From: Zizania palustris
Lineage: Eukaryota; Streptophyta; Magnoliopsida; Poales; Poaceae
Direction of reading: 5' to 3'
NCBI GenBank assembly: GCA_019279435.1
Contig: JAAALK010000284.1
Coordinates: forward strand, 15,691,294-15,755,293
Length of the DNA: 64,000 bases
In this document: positions 11,401 to 22,435 of the stretch, piece by piece
How positions within the stretch are numbered: position 1 is the first letter of the stretch
Layout of the letters: each line of letters opens with the position of its first letter
The notes under the pieces: model-generated
The model's database searches: none
The model's input: only the letters and a program-made list of their open reading frames with translations
Told to the model about the DNA's origin: nothing
Translations under genes and position numbers: made by a program

Positions 11401-14400
11401 TTCTTCAAGAAATAATACTTTTTTTGCAAGGAACAAAATAAATATATTGTTGTGGTATAACATTAAAAGTTCAGAGAAGGACAATAGAAGTTATGATGCC
11501 TATAATTGACAATCCCTGTTTCCCCTATCAACATCGCAAGAACTTTACCAGGCTCAAATACAGTCTGCTAGTCTCTACTATATTAAAGCATCAAGTTATT
11601 CGTCCATCTGCTAGCCCTCCCCAGCGTAACGCGTCGCGGCAACTTCCTTCCCCCTGTGTCTTCGCCACAACCGCTCCCCTTGACCGAGCGTAGTGCTTTC
11701 ACCGCAACCGCTTCCCCTGCCTCCCCACCACGTGCTCACTATCAAAATTGTTTGTTCCCCACGCACCCACGTCGCCACGACCTACGTTGCCGCCGTGAGC
11801 CGCTCGTCGCCCTAAATCCCGCTGACGTCGGCCGGATCCCAATAATCCGGTCCCAGAGTAGATCACCACCATTCCTACTGCCTGCTGCTGGCATATCCGT
11901 CCGCTCCTCCTAGAGTAGATCGACCAAGGCCACCAGCTCCTCACCCCCGCCACCACGTACGCCACCGGATCACACTAATGAGTAGTGCAAACTTGCAGTG
12001 GATCTGGTTGGCCCGTGGCCAAGGCGACGAGGTGTGGCCGGCAGCGCTGCGTCGGGCGGGGCATTCAGCCATCCGGGTAGGAGGATGGTTGGGCACAAGG
12101 AGGCAGCGGGCACCGGCGCCAAGCATCAGAGGATAGCGGTTGTGGTGGCGCATGGGGTATTTGGACTCTGAAGAGTTGAGGAAAGATCTCTGGAGAAATG
12201 GAAAATTGGAGCATGGAGGCCTGGCACCTGGGCGCTGGCAGAAGAACTGACAGAGAGGGACTGGCGGCGAAGCGGAGAGTGGAAGGGAAATCCGGCCGCT
12301 GTAGAGATCAATTTTGGAGTGTACTCTTGCCCTCTCTGATTTGGACTCCTCCCTCGAGCCAGAGAGCCAATGCTCGCGCCCTATATATCAAGCACGCGTT
12401 CCGTTTTGATTTCCTCTACCGGAGCGCTCGTCGTCTTCTCGAATCTGAAGAGCAAACATCATGAAAGATCCCGCCAGCGGTGAGGGCCATTTCGCTATCC
12501 AGGTAAGGCTCGTTCTCCCTGCCTCCCTTTACTGTTATGGTTATTTTCAGGAGGCCCCATAAGTCAAGTCATTATAGCGTAGCATTGTTTGCATAGTTGT
12601 CTTCGTAAAAAAAAGCATTGATTCTTTTAGCCACTAGAAAGAAACATGATATAAAGGAGGAAAGCTTCTAATGGGAAAAAAAGGAAGGGATTGAACACCA
12701 TTTCATTTTACTACCTTTCATATTCACATGTGTTCTTTCTTTCTTGTACTTTTATACAATTCTGTTCATTCTAGAGAAGCATTAAGTATAGCATGTAAGA
12801 AGGTGTTGTAGTTGCTGATAAATATGCCATGTGATGCTATAATTCAGAACATCAGTTTTATTGGGTATTTCTCAAGTATGTCATTTCATTGCTCCAAAGA
12901 ATAAAGAATTTTTATGAAGCAAGTGCAAATGATAAAGAATCACTCACGTTTCTTATCAAAAATATCTGACAGGGAGCTTGACAAAAGACCATTCTCATTG
13001 TAGGCCCTATTTGGATTAGTCCTCCATCAGAAAATAAAGCTGCCGAGTGCTGACTTCAAAAATGAATTAGTTTGGCAGCCAAGGTCTTGATCGTCTCCAA
13101 GGGGATGTCAGCAGGTTAGTATGCCTCTCTTGACCGAATAGCTTTGTGCTCAAGGCTAAATGCATCTCCCTGGTCTCTTAGCGAATATGGTTGTATAAGC
13201 TCGAATCGACTAGATATCTTTGTCCCAATAGGTTTAGGCTTTTTGGCGGTGAAGATGCAACTGACTTGAGGCTTTGTCCGGCAATGTAGTAATTATGTGT
13301 AGATATAATCCATGGTCTATATTTTGCAAGTACATGCACTTATATATGATTTCAATCAATTACCCTCTCATTCAGTATCTAAAACTTCCCTTTTTATTCC
13401 TAAAAAGGTTTGCTTGTCTAGAGATTCGATTTTTTTTTTTGCATTTGTTAGGTTTGATAGACTGGATCATAGGAACTCTCCTTCTAGATAAGATTTTATT
13501 GGATAATTCCCATCTTGTATTTTCGGAACAAAACAAGAAAAACTAATTATCTGACAAGTATAGTTAGACATCTACCTTTAGCGAAGAGTAGAGAAGAGAA
13601 TGTGGTCCACATAGATGGGAACAAATGACTCTGTCAAATTTTACATGGTTTCTTGAACAGTATAAGTGCCCATAGTTATTTATGTTTAGATTCCTCATGC
13701 TTTATTTGCTATTTACTTATGCTTGCTTTTTATTTTTCCACATTTCACTCTTTAATTCATTATTTTAGAATAGAGAAAGTGGGAAGGGAGGCTGAAATTT
13801 TGGTCAAAGCTATTTAGGAGGATGCTGATCTAAAATCTGATTTAGGACCAAATGAGCTTTCAGTTGCAGAACTTTGCAATCTCTCCAGGTTTTATAGGAA
13901 GCTATGATGCCGAAAGTGAACACTGAATTTTTCTGTGTCCTGTGAATATTGTAGGAAATGGGAAATACTCTTTTATGTTTTTGTTGGTGATAATTGAATC
14001 TCTATTTATGACTTGTTTCAAATAAGAATAATTATTGCTTCTTTTCATTGTAACATTACTAAACTTTGAATAAATGTAATGTTTTAAATAAGTATTTGTG
14101 ATTAAAAATAAGGTTCCGTTGCAAAGCATGGGCATCTAACTAGTTTAAAATGGTGTTACCAGCAGAACGAGATGCTAGTATGCTACACTTCAATTATGTG
14201 TTATCAAATTATAATCTAAGTTCAACATCAGTCACACACTAATACATCCATGTTTCATGAGTCCATTTCTCTACCACAACGATTAGTACAGTAGCAACCA
14301 TCCGTTCGCCAATACCAGATGTACTGAAGGTACACTAACCATGTTAAATTGTCAACTTGAGAAGAATTATTCCTCAATAGTATGGCTGCTTCACTAACAG

Positions 14401-14910
14401 GAGTGTATAACACTATAACAGCAGCATGACCCAAAAAAAGCGATAGCAACCACAAGTAAGGTACTGCAAGCTCAAGAGGTAAACATATTGGTGGAATTCA
14501 ATTCAATTTCCCATGAATTGCAGCAAATCGACTATTCCATACCCCTCCGAGCTACCTCAAACCAGAGGGGAATTCAGTCCCCAAATTGTACACCTCGAAT
14601 AGACCAGGACCAAAACCCTAGCAACTGAGGGCACAAATCTCAGCCTAAACCACACTGCAGACGAGAAATCCACGCAAAAACACACCCCGGAGAACCGAAA
14701 CCCTAGACGCGCGCAGTGAGATGGGCAGAGCTGACAGCTAGCAGGGGGAGATAAGGTGGCCCGAGCAAACGTACCCATGAGGCGGTGGCGAGGGTTGTCG
14801 AGCGCCTCGACGAGGAAAGGATCCACGTGCGAGGTGACCCTCCCTTCCAACTCCGTCCCCCGCCCCTCGTCGGCGACGGCCGGCGGGGGCGACGCGGCGC
14901 CGGAGCTCAT
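5434..14910 (-). CDS. R3H-SUZ domain nucleic-acid-binding protein (4 exons)
   Basis: Predicted plant R3H/SUZ protein that binds single-stranded nucleic acid, probably RNA. Coding exons on the minus strand: 14910-14775, 6965-6368, 6283-6031 and 5466-5434 (1020 nt, 339 residues plus stop). All three introns are GT-AG and the phases fit: a GTT codon is split by intron 1, an AGA codon by intron 2, and intron 3 falls after CAG. The R3H signature R-x3-H is R76/H80 (YLRCAAH) in a domain of about residues 28-95. The first part of that domain is encoded by exon 1, across a 7.8-kb intron. A SUZ-like segment covers about 140-183 (RP near 144, then an EERTEEYNKARARIF helix). The C-terminus is rich in Y, P, Q, M and S and ends QSFNHG. 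The start at 14910 was chosen because upstream in-frame codons are low-complexity and GA-repeat-derived, typical of 5' UTR. The exons have no internal stop. The 3' UTR extends toward about 4960; its end is not seen. Confidence 0.9.
5467..6030 (-). other. R3H gene intron 3
   Basis: A 564-bp intron between CTCAG/GTGACT and TTTAGCAG/GTTCCG (minus strand). It puts the last ten codons in a separate exon. It contains no other feature that I can recognise. Confidence 0.8.
7240..7420. repeat. hAT subterminal CGCCTAGGCG repeats
   Basis: The left 180 bp of the transposon is packed with variants of CGCCTAGGCG, TAGGCG and AGGCGTC in both orientations. The right end (about 10750-10790) has the related CGCCTAAGCG and CACCTAGGCGCCTAGGTG. 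In hAT elements such clustered subterminal motifs bind transposase; that role here is inferred from position. Confidence 0.75.
7487..7665. repeat. Minisatellite, about 30-bp unit, six copies
   Basis: The core CCTCTGC recurs at 7487, 7515, 7545, 7574, 7608 and 7637 within a pyrimidine-rich unit of about 30 bp (CCTCTGCTTCCCCTCCCC then TGCGCC). It lies in the transposase leader. The long open frames seen here on both strands result from the repeat. CAG/CAA-rich DNA follows at 7695-7805. Confidence 0.8.
7805..10454 (+). pseudogene. hAT transposase, broken
   Basis: Would cut and join transposon ends in the nucleus. Order of domains: BED-type zinc finger (CTLC at about 7949-7960, then LKQH near 8000); acidic/K-rich linker; DUF659-like RNase-H core with SDGWTD (about 8614) and VTDNGANF (about 8797-8820); a PCAAHCLDLML motif (about 8869); and the C-terminal dimerisation domain SASGCERNWS (about 9838-9867) continuing after an 84-bp intron (9879-9962) to the stop at 10454 behind an acidic tail. 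Damage: in-frame TAG at 7838-7840; frameshifts in A-runs near 8550 and 9320; another frameshift near 9600. A further intron probably ends at 9759. The two A-run shifts are each explained by one surplus A. Not translatable as it stands. Confidence 0.88.
10971..11335 (+). mobile_element. LTR fragment, Gypsy type
   Basis: It starts TGTCAGGGATATGACCCC, an LTR start widely seen in grass Gypsy elements. A TATA-like TATATAAAGGGGG (about 11252) is followed by a CCCCCTCC leader. No internal region follows. The 3' end near 11333 (TTAGTACA) is tentative and no target duplication was found, so it may be a truncated solo LTR. The first 48 bases recur at about 24261-24306 (TGTCGGGG there). Confidence 0.55.
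11572..14143 (+). mobile_element. Probable non-autonomous Helitron in R3H intron 1
   Basis: The left end TCTCTACTATATTAAA matches the TC-beginning 5' terminus of grass Helitrons. The right end has a CCGTTGCAAAGCATGGGC stem-like element, a short spacer and then CTAG followed by T, the CTRR/T arrangement of Helitron 3' ends. There are no terminal inverted repeats and no target duplication. The base before the left end is G rather than the expected A, which weakens the call. The interior lacks RepHel and contains a GC-rich promoter/exon-like fragment. Length is 2572 bp. Confidence 0.62.
12385..12508 (+). promoter_or_regulatory. Promoter plus first-exon-like fragment within the Helitron
   Basis: A TATA box (CCTATATATC near 12381-12390) is followed by a GC-rich leader, an ATG at 12461 and 14-16 open codons. 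These end in CAG/GTAAGG near 12508, a strong plant splice donor. The upstream 11.6-12.38 kb is GC-rich like a plant promoter. No later exon is recognised to 14143. I read it as a gene 5' end captured by the Helitron. The encoded peptide is too short to identify. Confidence 0.45.
14144..14774 (-). other. Remainder of R3H intron 1 next to exon 1
   Basis: Intron DNA between the Helitron end and the splice donor GG/GTACGT at 14774. The part near exon 1 becomes GC-rich. Nothing else is supported. Confidence 0.6.
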
Positions 14911-15115
14911 CGTGCGGCGGCGGCGGCGAGTGGGCAGTAGGGGGCAGCGGAGAGAGGGAGGGAAGCTGCGGCCGTGGGCGGCGACTCGCCTGCCTTTCCC
15001 TTCCCCTCTCCGCTTCCCGATCCCGAAGCGGCGGCGGCCTGCGGAGAAGGCGAGGCGGAGCCCGAGAGAGAGAGAGAGAAAAAGAGAGGTCCGCCGCGGC
15101 AACGCGGGTCCGGAA
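14911..15115 (-). promoter_or_regulatory. R3H gene 5' leader with GA/CT tract
   Basis: A GC-rich interval upstream of the ATG contains a (GA)n tract near 15067-15090, as in many plant 5' UTRs and core promoters. No clear TATA box is seen. Open frames on both strands here (up to 181 codons) are products of GC richness. The boundary between leader and promoter is not determined. Confidence 0.45.
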
Positions 15116-15189
15116 TTTTGACGCCGCGTTGCGTTCTGACGGATGGATTCAGGGACGGGCTATGGGTTGGGTGGACCCGTTCGGGTCGA

Positions 15190-16175
15190 ATGCAACACTT
15201 GAAATAATATTTCAAAATTCGATTTTTATGAAGCGACGATTGATTATGGCGTCTATCAGTATAATTCAGTTCTAAAATAGAAAGATTTCATTTTTAAAAA
15301 ATAATTTTTATAATTTTTAATTAATAATTAAGCTAAAAATAAAGAGGCATTGGATTATGTGGATCTTTCCGTCATCGTTCAGTATCGAATCCAATGCTTT
15401 AAATGAAGCTCCAGAATTCGATTTTTACAAGCGTTGGTTGCGTATTCACGGTCTAAAAAGGATCATGGCGTCTTATCTTCTCGACAGTTCCTATAACCAC
15501 AATTTCCTATTACTATTTAGTACTTTAGTTCAAAACCAGAAAGCTTTCATATTTTTTAAAATATAATTAAGCTACCATGTCAAATCCAACACTTGAAATA
15601 AGGTTCCAGAATTCGATTTTTTATATAAGCATGTCGAATATTTAAATATTATTTTGGTATATTAAATATAAATTATTTACAAAATTTATTCATAATTAGT
15701 GGATTATTTGCGAAACGAATTTAATTAGTCTAATTACGCCATGATTTGACAATGTAATGTTAGAATAATTAGATTTAATAGATTCGTCTCACGAATAATT
15801 CTCAGGATTCTATGATTATTTTTATAATTAGTTCATGTTTAATCTTTTAAATTAATATTCACAAACTTTAGTACAGAAAACGAAATGCCCTCTTAAATAA
15901 GAGGTGTGAGGTTATGTGGACCTTTTTGTCACCGTTCGTGTCAAATCCACACTTGAAATGATTCTCGAGAATATGAATTTCTTGAGCGTCCTGATTGCCT
16001 TTTCACAATGTGAGTAAGATTATGTTTTTATCTTCTCCACAACTTCTGTAGCTAGAGTTTCCTATTATTGCTATTATTGCTTAGTACCTCGGTTCCAAAA
16101 TAGAAAGCTTTCATATTAAAAAATGTTATTTATAATTTTTAACTAATAATTAAACTAAAAATATTTATTGTTATT
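15190..16175. repeat. Three degenerate direct repeats upstream of the R3H gene
   Basis: A unit containing TGGACC/TTTTGTCACCGTTCG, then AATCCAACACTTGAAAT, AGAATTCGATTTTT, GCGTCTTAT, TAGTACTTTAGTTC, AAAGCTTTCATATTTTT and AATTAATAATTAAGCT occurs about three times (about 15190-15345, 15345-15620 and 15900-16175). The copies are strongly diverged and the second and third are separated by MITE-like DNA. Non-coding. Confidence 0.7.
15625..15890. mobile_element. MITE-like AT-rich patch between repeat copies
   Basis: It contains ATTACGCCATGATTTGACAA, TTAATAGATTCGTCTC and ACGAATAATTCTCAGG, words that I associate with a very common grass interspersed repeat. It interrupts the direct-repeat series. Terminal repeats and target duplication were not resolved. 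Confidence 0.4.
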
Positions 16176-16187
16176 GTTATTCATATC

Positions 16188-16310
16188 AGTTTTGTCGAGT
16201 GCCACAAGCACTCGACGAACCTTCAAAACCTCTCGATGAAAAATAATATAACGGCGGTATGATGGACGGTTTGTCGAGTACCCGAAGTTTGGCCTGAAAT
16301 TTGGCACTTG
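16188..16310. repeat. CACTA-like terminal motif
   Basis: TTTGTCGAGTGCC is followed closely by GCACTCGACGAA, and a further TTTGTCGAGTACCCGAAG lies at about 16270. Inverted TTTGCCGAGTG/CACTCGGCAAA words are hallmarks of grass CACTA subterminal regions. No transposase or partner end was found, so this is a remnant at most. Confidence 0.4.
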
Positions 16311-16449
16311 GTAAACAAAAAACTGAAAATAAAAAAATACTACTTATATGTATATATACAAGTATATACATGTTTTTAATGCAAGCAAATACATAAGAAA
16401 ATTCATGATATGTTTTCACTTAAGTGGATCAGGTCATTTTACATAATAA

Positions 16450-18309
16450 CCACATGCATTAATTTGTATCTGCATGTACATATACACAAATTACAAGTAC
16501 TCACCTAGCCAAAACAAGATGAATTCTAAGGATGAACAATTCAGAGATTGAAACACTTAACAACACGGTATTGAAATTTTAGTTTACTCTCTTGACTGAA
16601 TACTGAATTTCATGATGATCAAGTAGTTTGGCACAGCATCATGTAACAAAACTGAACTACTCCAGCACACATACTATTCATGGGCATGTAAACTATACAC
16701 AAAAATTGATTACCAAGCAAAAGTAATAGACTACAAAAACAGAACTGAACATGCAACTTCAGAAATAGATTCAAGCAGAAAATTTAAAGTGCATCTCTAA
16801 AAGTAATCCATAGACATACACATAATCCATCTGAAAATGTTACTAAGACATGCTCAAACAACCAATACAAAAACAGACTGAAAATGTAATTTCAGTTTAG
16901 CTCAAACAGGGAAACAGTACATAACTAATTCTGTTTCAATTGCAGAAAAACACAAAGTTCAGGTTTATGATTTAATTGAGTTTGCAAGATTTCATTACTG
17001 GAGCAAATCTTCAATTCAAATCTCCAAACTTCAAAACAGTCTACACATAGACTGAAATCTTGGTTCATATAACAAATCAGATAATATCAAAACTGACCTA
17101 GCAGCATACTGCAGCACAAAACTCAGAAATATACCGAAACAGACAACACATAACCCAAATATCAGATCTTTCTCAATTCAGACTTGCAAGATAATATCAA
17201 CAGTTTGGTGTTTAAACTAGTCAAGAACTCAGATCAACAAAAACTCCACTCAAAGTTCAAAATATTATCTAGACTGTGAATAGTGATACAACAATAGATT
17301 CTGAATTCAAACACAAAAACTGTCCTCTGTTCATTCAACATTTGACTCCCCAAAATAGATACAAAAGACCATGACAACAATTCAGAGATCAAAACTTTCA
17401 GCTAATGTGCTTCTCTGATTTTTTCTTCACAAAAAGGGAGCAACCCATAATGAGTGGAATAAGAATCATAAATTTGAAAAGGTTTGCACCAAGATACATT
17501 CACAAATGATTTGCTCAATGAGCACTCCAAGAATCAGCCATGATGTTTATGAATACTTGAAGAACCATTTCATCAAACATGTGGGGAGCAAAACCAAAAC
17601 ATATTTTTCAGCACTGTGGTGCCTACTTTGAGCAGCAAAATAATTCAGAAGACATCACAGAAACAAGTTGTAACTTCCAAAAATGGATCATTCAATTCAT
17701 ACTCAACAAGAGTTACTTGGACATATAGATCAAGTTTTGCACTAGATTTTCCAGGAAACGCAGCACAAAACTGAATTTAACCACAAAACGTACCTGCACT
17801 GGAACCAGTAAATACAGTGAATAGTATTATCGTAGCTCCTGTGCTGAATCATGTTCACCGTCCAATCTTCTTCAAACTCAAGTTTTCTCAGTTATTTTCA
17901 TTGGAAAAATTTGTCTAAAAGTGCTCCAATGGTTCAGCCAACATGAAGGGATAAAATCCTACCAACTCCTCTTCTAGAAGCCCCCAATTGACACATAGAC
18001 CCTTAGTAATTTCAGATTTAACAATTCAGAAAATTACTCTATAAAACCTAAAATAAAAATTACAAAATGACTCTCCTTTTAATATAATTTCAGAGTAGAA
18101 CCACTCTAAAAATTATACCAAGAGGTTACACTACAAAACTAAAAATTTAAACTAATACTAGACACAAATTTATTGAATTAACAAAAACAATAAATGTTTC
18201 GACGGTTTTCAGCAAAAACTGACAAAGCCTCTCAGCCCTTCGACTCGTGACATCGCTTCGCGACTCCGAGTGCCAGCAAGCCACTTCCTCTCTCGATCCC
18301 CTCGAGCCG
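16450..18309 (-). mobile_element. LTR fragment of the gag-only Copia family (minus orientation)
   Basis: Its right part (18190-18309) matches the LTR of element B at about 27562-27690. The shared words include CGACGGTTTTCAGCAAAAAC, CGTGACA and GCTTCGCGACTCCGAG. The body is A-rich on the plus strand and dense in TTCAG/CTGAA words, like 24.3-27.1 kb. The left boundary is uncertain. It ends abruptly at a head-to-head junction. Confidence 0.65.
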
Positions 18310-18379
18310 ACGGCATGTCGACCAGGTTCGTGAGAGGGAGGCTAGAACAAGCATTTAGGCGGCTCGAGGGGATCGAGAG
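18290..18379. repeat. Head-to-head LTR junction, 20-bp inverted repeat
   Basis: CTCTCGATCCCCTCGAGCCG at 18290-18309 is repeated as its exact reverse complement at 18360-18379, with 50 bases between. Left of it the LTR reads minus; right of it the same LTR family reads plus. The right side (from about 18308) aligns with the reverse complement of about 27660-27740. Confidence 0.9.
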
Positions 18380-19902
18380 CGGAGTAGCGAGTATGTCTCC
18401 TTTTATTCAGATGTGGTTCATATATAAGTGATTGAATGTGAGTGTGTGGATAAAAACAGATCAGGTCTGGTTGATAGAGCATTGAACTGAAAATGCTTCT
18501 AATTATATTTCTTGTCTCCTTAGTCTAGATTCATGCTGTGAAGCTTTATTCATATTTTCAGTTCTGCTTTGAGTGTTTCAATTGAGTGGTTCAGTCTAGA
18601 GGTCTTTGAATTTGTTCTATTCATATATGTTCAGCTCTTAAATTGAAGATCATACTGTTTCCTGTTGAACGTGTTTAATCTGAATGATTGAGATATATTT
18701 TGTGAGATGAAGTGTTAGTTCTGAAATAGTAATTACTGATTTTGTCAGATTTGATCAGAACATTCTAGCAATTTGGTAGAACAAAAATTGGGCAGCTCTT
18801 TTGAGTTGAAACCAGAAATTTTCCCTAGCAGTGAACTCTGGACCGTGAACAGTAGGCGCTAAAGTTTCGTTCTGGCTATAGGTGTTGTGTCAACACAACT
18901 ATTCATCGTCAGCAGTTTTTGTTTTCAAAGCGTTTAATCTGCTATTGCAATCTTTTGGTGGATTGAAAACAGTATGTTTTTGAACAAGTGATCAGAATGG
19001 TTAAGTATTTTCTTGATGAATCAAATTTGTTTCAGTCTCTGAGTTGTGAAGCAGAAGTACTATCAGTTCTGATTATTTAGATGCTTGTAGGTTGCTTCAT
19101 CATTTGAATTCAAAAGGAGCTACTGGTTTTGAATCAATTTCTTGAACTGTTTTTGAGTACATGCTTTGAAATTATATTCTGAAAACTACAAAATCAGTTC
19201 ACAACTCTGAAATAGTTCTGTTGTGTTCTAATAGAAGAGTATATAGTTGCTGTTTTGTGTCAATCAAAGTTTACAAAGTGGTATAGATCTTCATAAGTAG
19301 TTCTGAGCTTTTCTGTTCATTTAAAAGTGTATGTGTGCTGTTCTAAGATCATATTGCTGAGTTCAGTTCCAAAGTCCACAAAATGAATCCGTAATCTGAT
19401 TGGTTTGAAAGTTCAGTTTTGAGTTTGTAATTTGAGACATGTTCTGAATTTGAACTTTTATATCTGAATCAAAACTGAATTTGTGGCACTATTCATCGTC
19501 CAGAGTTTATCAAAAGCATTGAAATTAAATTCTGAATATTGCAATCTGAAATCAAAATTTGAATTGTATCCTGTTATGATTTTGCTGAAAGTTGTTTTCA
19601 GAATACTCTGGATTTTGTCGGCACATCAGCGACCAACTGACCAAGTTGAAGTTTCAAACTCCGAAGCTCTTAGGCAGTCGATACTTCAAAGTCCGATTGA
19701 GCTAGTTCAGCACTTGAAATTCCGATTTAGTCTGAACTGAGTTTTTGATACACATTTTTGATTTGATTTGCTCTGATTGACTCAGACTTGTACTTTGGAT
19801 TTTGTAGAGGTGCATTGGGGTGTTTTTGAACAGGCCATCATATTCACGAGAAATTGTTAAGGTGCCTATTCACCCCCCTCTAGTCGCCATTCCGATCCAA
19901 CA
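18310..19902 (+). repeat. Element A 5' LTR, 5'-truncated
   Basis: It ends in GATCCAACA immediately before the PBS. It begins inside the U3 at the inverted junction, lacking about 450 bp compared with the element B LTR (2718 bp). The body is rich in TTCAG and CTGAA words. A 3' ACCCCCCTCTAGTCGCC stretch is shared with element B and, in related form, with C and D. Confidence 0.8.
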
Positions 19903-19904
19903 AT

Positions 19905-19916
19905 TGGTATCAGAGC
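19905..19916 (+). promoter_or_regulatory. Primer-binding site (tRNA-iMet), element A
   Basis: TGGTATCAGAGC lies two bases after the LTR end. It is complementary to the 3' end of initiator methionine tRNA, the usual primer of plant Copia elements. Confidence 0.9.
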
Positions 19917-19968
19917 CGGTTAGATCACCAGTTGACCTTAACCGGTTTGTGATCCTTGTTTTGGCGAC

Positions 19969-22435
19969 ATGGAAAGGAACTCAAAGATTCCGATGTTTGA
20001 TGGTCGAGATTATGCTTATTGGAAGGTGCGCATGGAGGCTTATTTGCTTAGCCAAGGAAGTGCGATTTGGACATTGTTGCATCCCAGTATGTGATTCCTG
20101 ACACTCGTACCTCAGAGACAGAAGGCACAATATGAATGTAATAGCAAGGCTAGAAACATTCTTTTCATTAGTCTGAGTCGCAAAGAGTTTGACAGGGTCC
20201 AGTACCTACAAACTGTGCGTGAAATTTGGACCACTTTGAAAACTTTTCATGAGGGCACTACCCAGATTAAGGCTAGGAGGCAAAGCACATATAATCAAGA
20301 GTACCAAATGTTTGTGCAAGGCCTTGACGAATCGGTAGATGACATGTTTGCGTGTTTTGATGGAATTGTCAGTAATTTGCGCGCCACTGGGATTTTGGCT
20401 TACTCTGACCACGATAGGCCGATCAAACTTCTCTATGCTCTTGATCGTAGCATATGGGAGGTGAAGATCTCCAGTATTGAAGAGTCGGCAAGCTTTGACA
20501 CGTTGACTTGCAAAAAACTCTTTAGTAAGCTTAAGTTCACCGAGATAGTCAAGGCGTCTCGACTAGGAGCTGGAAAAGTTTGTTGCCTTCGATTGCTTTG
20601 ATTTCCAGTCCTAGCAGTGATACCTCATCTGGAGGTAATTTATCTAGCGTGTCTTGAGCTTGTGTTTTCTTTGGTGCTTTTGACTTGTCCTCCCTTGTCT
20701 CTATCACAAAAGAACAAGTGGATGCTCTAGATGATGAGGAGCTAGCTCTCATTGTCAAAAAGTTCACTCGCTTTTACAATGATAGACGAGACCAAAAGAG
20801 AGGAGGGTCACAGGGGTGTTTTGAATGTGGAGATACGTCTCACATTAAAGCAAATTGCCCTAAACTGAAAATGAAAAATGAAAATGAGCATAAGCACCAA
20901 AAATGGAACAAGAAACCCTATTTCAGAGGAAAACGAGGAAAATTGGCTAAGAGAGTAGCCAGAGCTTTTGTGGCCGCCCTCAGCTACATCGACAACACGT
21001 CAAGCGAGGAGCCAAGCTCGGAGGAAGAGGAGCCTCCCAAGAAAGAGAAGAAGGAGAAGAAGGAGAAGAAGACAGTGGACCTCACCGACCTTTGCTTCGC
21101 GGTCGACGGCAACGACAGCAGCGACGAGCTCGACACTTCTGAGGTATATCTATACATGATCAGCTTCTTGTTCAGAATGATGAATTGCATGATGTTGTTT
21201 ATTCTCAGGATAGATTGCTTAAACTTACTGCTAAAGAACGTAAAGAACTAAAACTCAGACTTGAAGCTATCTCCACTGAACTTGCTATCTTGAAATCTAA
21301 GTCTGATGTTGCCGATTGTGAGTCATGTCTTACTGTTATGGATGAGCTTGCTTAGGTACGTTTTATACATGCTCAAACTGTTGAAAAACTTGAATTAACT
21401 GAAAAGCAACTTTTGTTGGTGGAGTCTAGTCCTGCGGTCATTAACGAATGCTTGAACTGTCCTTTGCTTGTTGAGAGCATCAATTTGAGAGATAGGCATG
21501 TTGATGAACTTAAGGCTAGATTGGAGAGTGCTGAGTGTTCTAAGGGTGTGCAGTCGGCGTGTCCCACCTGCATCACCCTTAAGGACCAACTCAGCTTTGC
21601 TAGAGAGCAAGCAGAAAAATTAAAATGTGAGAATGACTACCTTCTCTCCGTTATGGAAAAATGCACTGAAGGAAAGGGTAGGATGGACCTGCTTTTGGCT
21701 AAAACCAAAATGTGTGTTGACAGGGCAGGGTTAGCTCTCGGGTTAGGTTATGAGAGAACCACTCCAAACACTTTGAGCGAAACTATGTTCACTCCTCCCA
21801 CTACCCTTGAGAAAGAGAGAGCTCAGTTAGACACCGATAAAAAAGCCAAGAATCCTACCCAACCAACAAAGAAAGCTCTTCGTGCTTCAGATGAACCTCC
21901 TCAGCCAAAACCCAAGAAAACTGTGAGATTTGCGCCTGAGACCCATACCCACACACCCAAGAAAGTGATATCCCACACACCCAAGAAAGTGTATCACTGT
22001 TCTTATTGTCATCGGGTGGGTCATTTGGTTGGGTTTTGCTTTCGTCGTATCAGGGATGAGCGACAATCTTTTGCTATGAGTTTTCAGGATATGCACTACC
22101 CATCTTTAGGTATGCATGAGTCTGCGTTTCACTCTTATCCTGGTATTGAGGCCCCACATGGTTTTGAGAGTGATTTTGCCCCTCGTGGTGTACACCATGC
22201 TTCATATGGTGGTAGATCACGTGTAAGAGGCTTTGATGCTCGACGGGTTGGGAGACCTCGTCGATTTTCAGGTTCGCACTTTATTGCTAGACCACGCACT
22301 TTTTATCATGGCTTATCTCCTGTGAATGGTCAGTCTACTACTTTGCCTGGATCTCGAGTTTTGCGATGCTGGATTCCAAAACAATTTTTATCTCACCCTC
22401 TCACTGAGCATCCGAGAGATACTATCATGTTTTGA
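19969..22435 (+). pseudogene. Element A gag, decayed
   Basis: Capsid/nucleocapsid protein of a SIRE-like Copia element. The ATG at 19969 starts a frame with the family's conserved gag core (YWKVRMEAYLLSQ, then ARNILF and REIWTTL). Further on are a CFEC-GDTS-H-IKAN-C zinc knuckle (about 20818-20860), a K/E-rich stretch, a long coiled-coil with spaced cysteines (21.2-21.7 kb), a second knuckle CSYC-HRVG-H-LVGF-C (about 21991-22032) and a basic R/G/H tail. The reading frame is broken near 20070, 20110, 20570, 21150 and 21355 (TAG). There is no pol downstream. Confidence 0.85.

Noticed and set aside
10971..11570. Complete solo LTR with target duplication
   Set aside because: The start is clear, but no credible 3' terminus with a duplicated GGAAG was found, so it is reported only as a fragment.
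14557..15121. Long open frames over the R3H 5' end on both strands
   Set aside because: Only the part 14910-14775 on minus is coding. The rest is GC-rich leader and intron read-through.
18471..18515. tRNA-like stretch (GGTTGATAGAGCATTGAACTG)
   Set aside because: It resembles a D-arm but no acceptor or T-arm pairs; it is LTR sequence.
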